This document shows, piece after piece, positions 1 through 7,845 of a stretch of DNA of 34,849 nucleotides. The notes under the pieces were generated by a model. The model was not told the origin of the DNA. It made no database searches and saw only the letters and a list, made by a program, of their open reading frames with translations. Location: contig DASTJE010000047.1 of the NCBI GenBank assembly GCA_035716845.1, forward strand, positions 1-34,849, written 5' to 3'. Position numbers and translations under genes: made by a program. The stretch is from CADEEN01 sp035716845 (lineage in GTDB: Bacteria; Pseudomonadota; Gammaproteobacteria; Burkholderiales; Burkholderiaceae_C). Within the stretch, counting starts at the first letter, position 1. Each line of letters begins with the position of its first letter.

Positions 1-1095
1 CTGCGCCGCGTGCCCTGGGACGGCAACGTGCCCTTCTTCCTCGGCGAGTTCGTCAACGGCGACGGCAGCCCCTACCCGGTGTGCCCGCGCCAGACCCTGA
101 AGCGCGTGCTCGCGCGCGCCGAGAAGCTCGGCTTCGCGCCCATGTGCGGCATCGAGTACGAGTGGTTCAACTTCGCCGAGACGCCGCAGAGCTGGGCCGC
201 CAAGAAGGGTGTCGGCCCGGAGACCATCACGCCGGGCATGTTCGGCTACTCGCTGCTGCGCATGGGCGACCAGCGCGGCTTCTTCAACGCGCTGATGGAC
301 GACATGGCCGCCTTCGGCGTGCCCATCGAAGGCCTGCACACCGAGACCGGCCCGGGTGTCTACGAGGTGGCGCTGCAGTTCAGCGGCGCGCTGGAGGCGG
401 CCGACCGCGCCATCCTGTTCAAGACCGGCGCCAAGGAGATCGGCAAGCGCTTCGGCGTCATGCCCAGCTTCATGGCCAAGTGGAATGCGCAGCTGCCGGG
501 CTGCTCGGGCCACATCCACCAGAGCCTGTCCGACGGCAGGAAGAACCTCTTCTACGACGCCAGGAGCCCGCGCTCGATGAGCAAGCTCTTCGAGAGCTAC
601 CTCGCGGGCCAGATCGCCGCGCTGATGCAGTTCGCGCCGATGTTCTGGCCCACGATCAACAGCTACAAGCGCCTGGTCGACGGCTTCTGGGCCCCGGTCA
701 AGCCCACCTGGGGCCTGGACAACCGCACCGCGAGCTTCCGCGTCATCGCCGGCAGCCCCAAGGCCACGCGCCTGGAGACGCGCTGCCCCGGCGCCGACAT
801 CAACCCGTATCTGGCCACCGCCGCGGTGGTGGCCGCCGGCCTGCACGGCGTCGAGAAGGGCTTGAAACTCACCGCGCCGCCGATCACCGGCACCAACGTC
901 GGCGGCGAGCACGTCCCGCGCGCCCCGCGCTCGCTGATCGAGACCACCCGCATCTTCCAGGCCAGCGACATCGCGCGCGACTGGTTCGGCGACCTCTTCG
1001 TCGACCACTTCGCCGCCACGCGCGAGTGGGAGCACCGTCAGTGGCAGGACGCCGTCACCGACTGGGAGCTCAAGCGCTACTTCGAGATCATCTGA
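1..1095 (+). CDS. Glutamine synthetase family protein (gamma-glutamyl amine/amino-alcohol ligase type), 5' truncated by window
   Basis: The reading frame is open from base 1, so the N-terminus (probably the beta-grasp domain, roughly 80 residues) lies outside the window. The catalytic barrel is intact. Visible elements are the metal-binding CGIEYEWF segment, the ETGPGVYE glutamate segment, the SGHIHQSL ammonia/metal histidine loop, NSYKRL, the LDNRTASFRV arginine loop, and the C-terminal ETRCPGADINPYLA stretch. Family members ligate glutamate to ammonia or, in catabolic paralogues such as PuuA, IpuC and GlnA4, to an amine or amino alcohol. The downstream gamma-glutamyl hydrolase and dehydrogenases favour the second role over housekeeping nitrogen assimilation. 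Its TGA overlaps the next ATG by one base, so translation is probably coupled. The substrate cannot be read from sequence. Confidence 0.88.
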   Translation: MRRVPWDGNVPFFLGEFVNGDGSPYPVCPRQTLKRVLARAEKLGFAPMCGIEYEWFNFAETPQSWAAKKGVGPETITPGMFGYSLLRMGDQRGFFNALMDDMAAFGVPIEGLHTETGPGVYEVALQFSGALEAADRAILFKTGAKEIGKRFGVMPSFMAKWNAQLPGCSGHIHQSLSDGRKNLFYDARSPRSMSKLFESYLAGQIAALMQFAPMFWPTINSYKRLVDGFWAPVKPTWGLDNRTASFRVIAGSPKATRLETRCPGADINPYLATAAVVAAGLHGVEKGLKLTAPPITGTNVGGEHVPRAPRSLIETTRIFQASDIARDWFGDLFVDHFAATREWEHRQWQDAVTDWELKRYFEII

Positions 1096-2489
1096 TGACC
1101 CACTCGAGCGGACCGAGCCAGAGCGAAGGCGACGTCAACGGCACGCCGCGCCGCAGCGCCTGGCAGCGCGAGCATCTCGACGAACGCACGCGTGCGCTGC
1201 TGGCGCGCGACAGCGCCGCCTTCCTGCACCAGTCGGTGTCCACGCCCTGCCTGTCGGCGATCCGCCGCGCCGAGGGCGTGTGGATCGAGGACATGGCCGG
1301 CCGGCGCTACCTGGACTTCCACGGCAACAACGTGCACCACGTGGGCTACGCCCACCCGCATGTGCTGGCGGCCATCCGTGCGCAGTTGGACGAGCTCAGC
1401 TTCGCGCCGCGCCGCTTCGCCAGCGAGCGTGCGGTCGAACTCGCCGAGGCGCTGTCGGAGCGGTTCCGGCAGCTCACCGGCACGCCCGGCCGCGTGCTCT
1501 TCACCACCGGCGGCTCGGACGCGGTGGAGGTCGCCATCAAGCTGGCGCGCACGGCCACCGGGCGCTTCAAGACCCTGAGCTTCTGGGACGCCTTCCACGG
1601 CGCGGGCTTCGGGGCCTCGGCCGTCGGCGGCGAGTCGCTGTTCCGCGGCGGCAAGGTCGGGCCGCTCATGCCCGGCACCGAGCATGTGGCGCCCTTCGGC
1701 TGCTACCGCTGCGCCTACGGCCACAAGGTCGACGAACACGGCCGGCCCGACCTGGAGCGCTGCGCGCTGGCCTGCGCGGCCATGGTGCGCTACGTGCTCG
1801 AGCGCGAGGGCGACGTGGCCGCGGTGATCGCCGAGCCCGCGCGCGCAGTGCCCTACCTGCCGCCGCCGGGCTACTGGCGCGCGGTGCGCGAGGCCTGCCA
1901 CGCGCACGGCACGCTCCTGATCTTCGACGAGATCCCCACCGGGCTGGGCAAGACCGGGCGCTTCTTCGCCGCCGAGCACGACGGCGCGGCGCCCGACATC
2001 GTGGTGCTGGGCAAGGCGCTGGGCGGCGGCGTGCTGCCGATCGCCGCCTGCGTGGCGCGCGACGAGCTCAACGTCGCCGGCGCCTTCGCCTACGGCCACT
2101 ACACGCACGAGAAGAACCCGGTCACCGCCGCCGCGGCGCTGGCCACGCTGCAGGTGATCGAGCGCGAGGGCCTGGTCGACAACGCCGCGCGCGTGGGCGC
2201 GCACGCGCTGGCGCGCCTGGACGACATGAAGCGCCGCCACCCCGGCATCGGCGACGTGCGCGGGCGCGGCCTGCTGCTGGGCGTGGAGCTGGTGCGCGAC
2301 CGTGCGGCCAAAATCCCCGACGGCGACCGCGCCGAGGCCGTGCTCTACGCCTGCCTCGCGCGCGGCCTCTCGTTCAAGACCACGATGGGCAACGTGCTGA
2401 CCTTCACCCCGCCGCTCGTGACCACCGTCGCGCAGATGGACCAGGCGCTCGACATCGTCGAGGCCGCATTGCAAGAGACCTCGCCATGA
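1095..2489 (+). CDS. Class III PLP-dependent aminotransferase-fold enzyme, PbfA-like ammonia-lyase candidate
   Basis: 464 residues starting at the ATG that overlaps the upstream stop. Fold type I class III features are the phosphate-binding TTGGSDA segment near 137-143, the pyridine-binding Asp in LIFDEI (D278) and the Schiff-base Lys in LGKALGGG (K307). Several segments (LDFHGNNVHHVGY near 73-85, GHYTHEKNPV, LSFKTTMGNVLTFTPPL) recall from memory the (R)-1-hydroxy-2-aminoethylphosphonate ammonia-lyase (PbfA) group rather than GABA or ornithine aminotransferases. No phosphonate hydrolase or transporter is visible nearby, so the substrate may be a different amino alcohol. Four cysteines (C203, C206, C223, C227) form an insert not usual in plain transaminases. 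Its stop overlaps the next start by four bases (ATGA). Alternative: an ordinary omega-aminotransferase of a Puu-like pathway. Confidence 0.85.
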   Translation: MTHSSGPSQSEGDVNGTPRRSAWQREHLDERTRALLARDSAAFLHQSVSTPCLSAIRRAEGVWIEDMAGRRYLDFHGNNVHHVGYAHPHVLAAIRAQLDELSFAPRRFASERAVELAEALSERFRQLTGTPGRVLFTTGGSDAVEVAIKLARTATGRFKTLSFWDAFHGAGFGASAVGGESLFRGGKVGPLMPGTEHVAPFGCYRCAYGHKVDEHGRPDLERCALACAAMVRYVLEREGDVAAVIAEPARAVPYLPPPGYWRAVREACHAHGTLLIFDEIPTGLGKTGRFFAAEHDGAAPDIVVLGKALGGGVLPIAACVARDELNVAGAFAYGHYTHEKNPVTAAAALATLQVIEREGLVDNAARVGAHALARLDDMKRRHPGIGDVRGRGLLLGVELVRDRAAKIPDGDRAEAVLYACLARGLSFKTTMGNVLTFTPPLVTTVAQMDQALDIVEAALQETSP

Positions 2490-3619
2490 GCATCACGAGC
2501 TTCTCCTTCCCCACCGCCATCAAGTTCGGCCCCGGCGCGCGCAAGCTCGTCGCCGAGCACCTGCGCGAGCAGGGCGTCAAGCGCCCGCTGATCGTCACCG
2601 ACCGTGCGCTCGCGAAACTGCCGCTGCTGGCCGAGTTCCGCACCCACCTCGCCGGGCTCGAGGTGGCGGTGTTCGACGGCGTGTTCGGCAACCCGACCGC
2701 CAGCCAGGTGATGGCCGGTGCCGCGGCCTTCCGCGCCCACGGCGCCGACGCGGTGATCGGCTTCGGCGGTGGCGCCGCGCTCGACGTGGCCAAGGTGGTG
2801 GGCCTGATGGGCGTGCACGAGGGCGACGTCATCGAGTACGTGTGGGACCACCCCCAGGTGCGCCCCATCGTCAACGAGTTGCCCTACTTCGTCGCGCTGC
2901 CCACCACCGCGGGCACCGGCAGCGAGGTCGGCCGCTCCTCGGTGGTGGCCGAGGACGACACGCACGTCAAGCGCGCGGTGTTCAGCCCCCGGCTGCTGGC
3001 GCGCTGCGTGTTCGCCGACCCCGAGCTCACGCTGGCGCTGCCGGCCGCCGTGACCGCGGCCACCGGGATGGACGCGCTGACGCACAACATCGAGAGCTAC
3101 CTCTCGCCCGCCTGGCACCCGCTGTGCGACGGCATCGCGCTCGAAGGCCTGCGCATCGGCGCGCGCGCGCTCGCCACCGCGGTGCGCGAGCCCGGCAATC
3201 TGCAGGCCCGTGCCGACATGCTGATGAGCTCGATGATGGGTGCCATCGCCTTCCAGAAGGACCTCGGCTCGGTGCATGCCTGCGCGCACGCGCTGTCGGC
3301 CGTCAACGACCTGCACCACGGGCTCGCGAACGCGCTGATGATCGACACCGTGCTGGCCTGGAACCAGACCGCGGTGCCCGCCAAGTTCGACGAGCTGGCG
3401 CATGCCGCGGGCCTGTCGGGCGGCGGCGCGGCCTTCGTGCCCTGGCTCAAGCGCCTGAAGGCCGAGATCGGCATCGAGGGCGGCCTGGCCGCGCGCGGCG
3501 TCAAGCCCGAGCACCTGCCGCGCCTGGTGGCGCTGGCCACGGTGGACTTCGCCGGCCAGACCAACCCGATCAAGGCCACCGAAGCCGACTACGAGCGGCT
3601 GTTCAGGGCGGCGATGTGA
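2486..3619 (+). CDS. Iron-containing (group III) alcohol dehydrogenase
   Basis: 377 residues. The NAD(P)-binding GGGAALDVAK motif lies at about 94-103 and TTAGTGSEV at about 140-148. Candidate Fe(II) ligands are D196 and H200 in GMDALTHNIE, H264 or H268 in GSVHACAHALS, and H278 in HHGLAN. This pattern and spacing closely follow FucO-type lactaldehyde reductase (D196, H200, H263, H277). The family interconverts primary alcohols and aldehydes in the cytoplasm. In this operon it could oxidise a gamma-glutamylated amino alcohol to the aldehyde, which the downstream aldehyde dehydrogenase would finish. It could also reduce an aldehyde released by the PLP enzyme. The ATG lies inside the upstream stop (ATGA), which indicates translational coupling. 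Confidence 0.92.
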   Translation: MSITSFSFPTAIKFGPGARKLVAEHLREQGVKRPLIVTDRALAKLPLLAEFRTHLAGLEVAVFDGVFGNPTASQVMAGAAAFRAHGADAVIGFGGGAALDVAKVVGLMGVHEGDVIEYVWDHPQVRPIVNELPYFVALPTTAGTGSEVGRSSVVAEDDTHVKRAVFSPRLLARCVFADPELTLALPAAVTAATGMDALTHNIESYLSPAWHPLCDGIALEGLRIGARALATAVREPGNLQARADMLMSSMMGAIAFQKDLGSVHACAHALSAVNDLHHGLANALMIDTVLAWNQTAVPAKFDELAHAAGLSGGGAAFVPWLKRLKAEIGIEGGLAARGVKPEHLPRLVALATVDFAGQTNPIKATEADYERLFRAAM

Positions 3620-3621
3620 CG

Positions 3622-4389
3622 ATGGCCGCGCCCTTGAAGATCGCCGTCTCGGCCTGCTTCTTCCATGCCGACCCGGCGCGCCCCATCTTCACCGGCAAGA
3701 CGCTGCAGTACATCGAGCAGTCGGTGGCGCAATGGGTGATGTCGCAGGGCGACCTGGCGGTGATGGTGCCCGCGCCCGAGCCGCTCGCGCGCGTGGACGA
3801 GTACGCGCAGTGGCTCGACGGCCTGGTGCTGATGGGCGGCTCCGACGTCTGGCCCGGCAGCTACGGCGAGACGCCGCTGCAGGACCGATGGAGCGGCGAC
3901 CGCATCCGCGACGAGTACGAGATGGCGCTGGCGCGCGCCTTCGTGGCCGCCGGCAAGCCGGTGTTCGGCGTGTGCCGCGGCCTGCAGCTGCTCAACGTGG
4001 CCTTCGGCGGCACGCTCTACCAGGACATCCCGACCCAGCGCCCCGGGGCGCTCGTGCACCGCGATGCGGCGCTGTACGACCGGCTGTTCCACCGCATCGA
4101 CTTCGAGCCCGGCACCCGCCTGGCCTCGCTGTACCGTGGTGAAGGCGGCGCCACCGTCAACAGCGTGCACCACCAGGCCATCAAGGACCTGGCGCCCGAG
4201 TTCACCGTCGAGGCGCGCTGCCCCGACGACGGCACCATCGAGGCGGTGCGCTGGCGCGGCGGCAGCTACGTGGCCGCCGTGCAATGGCATCCCGAATTCC
4301 ACATGACCACCGGCCCGCGCGCCGAGCTGATCGACGACGCGCCGCTGCTCGCGGACTTCCGCGCCGCCTGCCAGGCGGCGCGTGGATAA
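3622..4389 (+). CDS. Gamma-glutamyl amide hydrolase, class I glutamine amidotransferase (PuuD-like)
   Basis: 255 residues, the usual length for PuuD-like hydrolases. The catalytic nucleophile is C118 in GVCRG. The His and Glu of the triad are H223 and E225 in VQWHPE. The oxyanion glycines are in LVLMGGSD near 72-73. The family cleaves gamma-glutamyl-GABA or related gamma-glutamyl amides to glutamate plus the free acid. With the GS-like ligase at the start of the operon it closes a glutamylation/deglutamylation cycle. An in-frame GTG at 3616 would overlap the upstream stop; the ATG two bases after that stop is equally plausible. The stop is followed immediately, in the same frame, by a toxin-gene remnant, so the 3' end lies at a rearrangement junction. 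Confidence 0.92.
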   Translation: MAAPLKIAVSACFFHADPARPIFTGKTLQYIEQSVAQWVMSQGDLAVMVPAPEPLARVDEYAQWLDGLVLMGGSDVWPGSYGETPLQDRWSGDRIRDEYEMALARAFVAAGKPVFGVCRGLQLLNVAFGGTLYQDIPTQRPGALVHRDAALYDRLFHRIDFEPGTRLASLYRGEGGATVNSVHHQAIKDLAPEFTVEARCPDDGTIEAVRWRGGSYVAAVQWHPEFHMTTGPRAELIDDAPLLADFRAACQAARG

Positions 4390-4590
4390 CATGCCAAGTC
4401 GTTCGGCGGCGGTCTGCACGAGTTGCGCCTCAAGGGGGCCGAAGGCATTGCCCGGGTGTTCTTCTGCACGGTGGTCGGGCGCCGCATCGTGATGCTGCAC
4501 GCCTTCGTCAAGAAGAGCGGCAAGACGCCGCGGCGCGACCTCGAAATTGCACAGACCCGGTTGAAGGAGATCAAGCATGAAGACGCATGA
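4390..4590 (+). pseudogene. 5'-truncated HigB/RelE-family toxin (Gp49-like) remnant
   Basis: The frame directly after the TAA at 4387-4389 reads HAKSFGGGLHELRLKG, GIARVFFCTVVGRRIVMLHAF and KKSGKTPRRDLEIAQTR, ending at TGA 4588-4590. This is the C-terminal two thirds (about 66 residues) of a phage-derived Gp49-like HigB toxin. Family members are about 100-110 residues and need an N-terminal segment that is missing here. The first codon after the upstream stop is already mid-domain, and no plausible start codon with a ribosome site precedes it. The frame overlaps the antitoxin start by 14 bases, which is the native toxin-antitoxin arrangement. I infer a deletion that fused the toxin body to the tail of the glutamyl hydrolase gene, leaving the toxin inactive. 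Confidence 0.8.
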
Positions 4591-4864
4591 GCAAGTGGTC
4601 CGCAAGCTGATGCAGCGGCCCGGTGTTCGGGCGGAGGTCGAGCGCATCGGGCGCGAGGAAGGGGCGTTGTTGGACGCCTTGCTCAAGGCGCGGCTCGACG
4701 CCGGGCTGACCCAGGCCGAGGTCGCACTGCGCATGGGCACGCAGGCGCCCGCGGTGGCCCGCCTGGAGCGCGCCCTGGCCACCGGCAAGCATTCCCCCTC
4801 CGTAGCCACCTTGCGCAAGTACCTGGCCGCCCGCGGGCGCCGGCTCGAACTGCGCGTGGCCTGA
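4577..4864 (+). CDS. HigA-like XRE-family antitoxin / helix-turn-helix protein
   Basis: 95 residues. A helical N-terminal half is followed by a Cro/CI-type helix-turn-helix (AGLTQAEVALRMGTQAPAVARLE, about 53-75), then a short region with the SPSVATLRKYLAARG segment typical of HigA antitoxins paired with Gp49-like toxins. Such proteins bind the toxin and repress their own promoter. Here the toxin partner is truncated, so this is an orphan antitoxin that survives either neutrally or as a regulator of the host operon. It ends 13 bases before the aldehyde dehydrogenase start, so it is probably cotranscribed with the catabolic genes. Confidence 0.85.
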   Translation: MKTHEQVVRKLMQRPGVRAEVERIGREEGALLDALLKARLDAGLTQAEVALRMGTQAPAVARLERALATGKHSPSVATLRKYLAARGRRLELRVA

Positions 4865-4877
4865 CATTGGTGACACC

Positions 4878-6254
4878 GTGACGATGCCTACCCTCGAGAT
4901 TCGCAACCCCGCCACCGGCACCCTGATCACGTCGATGGCTGTCGACGACGCGGCGGCCATCGCCGTCAAGGCGCGTGCGGCGCGCGCCGCACAGCCGGCC
5001 TGGGCCGCCCGGCCGCTGGCCGAGCGCATCGCCATCGTCCGGCGCTTCCGCGACGCGGTGGTGGCCGAGCGCGACACGCTCGCCGCCACGCTGACCGAGG
5101 AGGTCGGCAAGCCGATCGCGCAGTCGCGCAACGAGTTGAACGGGCTGCTGCCGCGGCTCGACTTCTTCCTCGCCGAGGCCGCGCGCGCGCTGGCCGACGA
5201 GCCGGTGTTCGACGACGGCGCGATGCGCGAGCGCATCAGCCACGTGCCGCTCGGCCTGGTGGCCAACATCTCGGCCTGGAACTACCCCTGGTTCGTGAGC
5301 TGCAACGTGGTGGTGCCGGCGCTGCTGGCCGGCAACGCGGTGCTCTTCAAGCCCAGCGAATTCGCCACGCTGACCGGCGCGCACCTGGTGCGCCTGCTGC
5401 ACGGCGCGGGCGTGCCGCGCGACGTGCTGGCCCTGGTGGTGGGCGCCGGCGCGGCCGGCGCCGCCCTGCTCGAGCAGCCGATCGACGGCCTGTTCTTCAC
5501 CGGCAGCGTGGCCACGGGCAAGCGCATCGCCGCCGCGCTTGCCGGCCGGCTGGTCAAGCTGCAGCTGGAGCTCGGCGGCAAGGACCCGAGCTACGTGCGC
5601 GCCGACGCCGACCCCAAGGCCGCCGCCGAGTCGCTGGCCGACGGTGCGATGTACAACACCGGGCAGAGCTGCTGCTCGGTCGAGCGCATCTACGTGCACG
5701 AGGCGGTGTACGACGCCTTCCTCGATCACTTCCTCGCCACGGTGGACGGCTTCAAGGCCGGCGACCCGATGGACGAGGCCACCTACATCGGCGCCATCAC
5801 GCGCGCCCCGCAGCTCGACGTGCTCGATGCCCAGGTGGCCGACGCGAAGGCCCGCGGCGCCACGCTGCGCCGCGGCGGCCACCGCCTGCCGGGCCAGAGC
5901 TACGCGCCCACGGTGTTCACCGAGGTGAACCACACGATGGCGCTGATGCGCGACGAGAGCTTCGGCCCGCTGATCGGCATCCAGAAGGTGGCCGGCGACG
6001 ACGAGGCCGTCGAGCTGATGAACGACACCGCCTATGGCCTCACCGCCGGCGTGTACACGAAGGACGAGGCCGCGGCGCGCGCGCTGCTCGCGCGCGTGAA
6101 CGCCGGCAGCGTGTACTGGAACTGCTGCGACCGCGTCAGCCCGCGCCTGCCCTGGAGCGGCGTGGGCGACTCGGGCATCGGCCTGACGCTCTCGACGCAC
6201 GGCATCCAGACCTTCACGCGGCCCAAGGCCTGGCACCTGCGATCCCCGGCTTGA
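4878..6254 (+). CDS. NAD(P)-dependent aldehyde dehydrogenase
   Basis: 458 residues from GTG 4878; ATG 4884 is an alternative two codons later. Catalytic elements of the ALDH superfamily are present: N135 in ISAWNYPW, the cofactor segment FTGSVATGK near 207-215, E231 in LELGGK, nucleophile C265 in TGQSCCS, and the ESFGP motif near the C-terminus. It oxidises an aldehyde to the carboxylate in the cytosol. In this operon the likely substrate is the gamma-glutamyl aminoaldehyde made by the Fe-type dehydrogenase, giving a gamma-glutamyl amino acid that the PuuD-like hydrolase would split. A housekeeping semialdehyde dehydrogenase role cannot be excluded. The last codons overlap the TTG start of the next gene. 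Confidence 0.92.
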   Translation: MTMPTLEIRNPATGTLITSMAVDDAAAIAVKARAARAAQPAWAARPLAERIAIVRRFRDAVVAERDTLAATLTEEVGKPIAQSRNELNGLLPRLDFFLAEAARALADEPVFDDGAMRERISHVPLGLVANISAWNYPWFVSCNVVVPALLAGNAVLFKPSEFATLTGAHLVRLLHGAGVPRDVLALVVGAGAAGAALLEQPIDGLFFTGSVATGKRIAAALAGRLVKLQLELGGKDPSYVRADADPKAAAESLADGAMYNTGQSCCSVERIYVHEAVYDAFLDHFLATVDGFKAGDPMDEATYIGAITRAPQLDVLDAQVADAKARGATLRRGGHRLPGQSYAPTVFTEVNHTMALMRDESFGPLIGIQKVAGDDEAVELMNDTAYGLTAGVYTKDEAAARALLARVNAGSVYWNCCDRVSPRLPWSGVGDSGIGLTLSTHGIQTFTRPKAWHLRSPA

Positions 6255-6922
6255 ACGACACCCTCGCCCTGTTCGACCTCGACCACACGCTGCTGGCCGG
6301 AGACAGCGACGTGCTGTGGTGCGAGTTCCTGATGGACCGCGGCGTGCTCGATCGTGCCGCGTTCGAGCCGCGCAACCGCGCCATCGAGGCCGGCTACCGG
6401 GCCGGCACGGTGGGCGTGATGGAGTTCTGCAGTTTCTTCATCGGCACCCTGGCCGGCCGTGCGCCGCAGGAGTGGCAGGCGCTGCGCGAGGCCTTCTTCG
6501 CCGAGCGCGTGCGGCCGCGCTTCGTCGCGGCCGGGCGGGCCTGCCTCGAGGCCCATCGCGCGGCCGGCGACACGCTGGTGCTGACCACCGCCACCAACCG
6601 CTTCCTCACCGAGCTCACCGCGGCGGCGCTCGGCGTCGAGCACCTGATCGCCACCGAGTGCGAGCTCGACGCCGAAGGCCGCTTCACCGGCCGCGTGGCC
6701 GGCGAGCCCAACATGCGCGAAGGCAAGGTCGCGCGCCTGCGCGACTGGCTGGCCGCGCGCGGCGAACGCCTCGACGGCCGCCGCAGCGTGTTCTACAGCG
6801 ACTCGATCAACGACCTGCCGCTGCTGGCCGAAGTCGACGAGCCGGTGGCCGTCGATCCCGACCCGCGCCTGGCCGCCGAGGCCGATCGGCGCGGCTGGGC
6901 GGTGCGGCGCTGGCGCGGCTGA
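6251..6922 (+). CDS. HAD-superfamily phosphatase (HAD-IB, SerB/CicA-like)
   Basis: 223 residues starting at a TTG that overlaps the upstream stop; no ATG or GTG precedes the conserved DLDHTLL motif. D9 and D11 are the nucleophile and acid/base. Motif II is LVLTTATN, the conserved Lys is in REGKVARLRDW, and the metal-binding aspartates are in FYSDSINDLPLL. The cap between motifs I and II is helical, as in HAD-IB enzymes. These hydrolyse small phosphomonoesters such as phosphoserine; the physiological substrate is unknown. Location at the end of the amine operon may mean coupled translation only. The gene ends 10 bases from the stop of the convergent transporter gene. Confidence 0.85.
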   Translation: MNDTLALFDLDHTLLAGDSDVLWCEFLMDRGVLDRAAFEPRNRAIEAGYRAGTVGVMEFCSFFIGTLAGRAPQEWQALREAFFAERVRPRFVAAGRACLEAHRAAGDTLVLTTATNRFLTELTAAALGVEHLIATECELDAEGRFTGRVAGEPNMREGKVARLRDWLAARGERLDGRRSVFYSDSINDLPLLAEVDEPVAVDPDPRLAAEADRRGWAVRRWRG

Positions 6923-6932
6923 ACGGCCGACT

Positions 6933-7841
6933 TCAGCGCACGCGCCGCAGCCCGAGCGCGATCACGGTGCCCACCACCAGCAGCGCGCCGACGATCTGCA
7001 CCGGCGCGATCGCCTGCCCGAGCAGGGCCCAGGCCAGCGCGAGGGCGAACACCGGCTCGACGTTCATGATCGCCGAGTTGCCCACCACGCCCAGGCGCGG
7101 CAGCACGGTGAACAGGATCGTGAACGCGGTGCCGTAGAGGAAGGTCAGCGCGCCCAGCCCCCACCAGCCGCGCGGTGCGGCCGGCAGGTGCCAGCCACCC
7201 TGCGCGCCGACCACGGCCAGCGCCACCAGCGCCACCAGGCCCATCGTCACGGCGGTGCGCAGCCGCCCGTCGAGGCGGGCCACCTCGTGCTGCGTCAGCA
7301 CCAGCACCAGGCCGAACAGGGCCGCGGCCGCGGTCGCGAAGGCCACGCCGGCGCCGATGCGGCCCCAGTGCGCGCTCGCGCCCAGGCCCGAGGCCGCGCC
7401 GAACACGTCGAGCGCCAGCGCCAGGCCGAACAGCAGCACCGGCATCGCGATCAGCACGCGCCGTTCGGCGCGGTGGCGGTACAGCACGCGCGCCCACAGC
7501 GCGGTCCACAGCGGGTAGGTGTTGAAGGCCAGCAGCGCCAGCGCCACCGGCAGGCGCGCCACCGCCGAGTACAGGCACAGGCTCTGCGCGGCCAGCAGTG
7601 CGCCGATGGCCGGCAGGGCGCGGCGCTCGCGCGCGTCCATCCGCCAGGCGACGCCGGCACGCCAGGCCAGCAGCGCCACCACGGCGGCCGTCACGCCGCT
7701 GCGGAACAGCACTGCGGTGGCCACGTCGAGCCCGGCGTCGAAGGCCATGCGGGCCGCCACGTGGTTGGCGCCCATCATGAAGGCGATCAGCAGCAGCGTG
7801 GCGAAGGCCGCGCGCGACAGCGCCGCCGGCGAGGCGCTCAT
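6933..7841 (-). CDS. EamA-family (DMT superfamily) metabolite transporter
   Basis: 302 residues with about ten hydrophobic helices in two homologous EamA halves, the usual size for RhaT/YdcZ-type exporters. The first half starts FATLLLIAFMMGANHVAARM; the second includes ALTFLYGTAFTILFTVLPRLG. The family exports or imports amino acids, nucleosides and other small metabolites across the inner membrane; the substrate cannot be predicted. The start lies four bases after the stop of the cupin gene, so the two form one minus-strand unit with the hydroxyacid dehydrogenase upstream. It is convergent with the HAD gene with only a 10-base gap and no visible terminator hairpin. Confidence 0.9.
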   Translation of the reverse strand: MSASPAALSRAAFATLLLIAFMMGANHVAARMAFDAGLDVATAVLFRSGVTAAVVALLAWRAGVAWRMDARERRALPAIGALLAAQSLCLYSAVARLPVALALLAFNTYPLWTALWARVLYRHRAERRVLIAMPVLLFGLALALDVFGAASGLGASAHWGRIGAGVAFATAAAALFGLVLVLTQHEVARLDGRLRTAVTMGLVALVALAVVGAQGGWHLPAAPRGWWGLGALTFLYGTAFTILFTVLPRLGVVGNSAIMNVEPVFALALAWALLGQAIAPVQIVGALLVVGTVIALGLRRVR

Positions 7842-7845
7842 CGGC

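Noticed and set aside
1077..2474. Long open frame on the minus strand across the PLP enzyme gene
   Set aside because: It is an antisense shadow of GC-biased codons; the translation is His/Arg/Ala-rich with no recognisable domain, while the plus strand encodes a clear family.
1..6254. Straight assignment as the Puu putrescine pathway
   Set aside because: PuuB is not seen, an Fe-type alcohol dehydrogenase is present instead, and the PLP enzyme does not look like PuuE; kept as an open amino-alcohol hypothesis.
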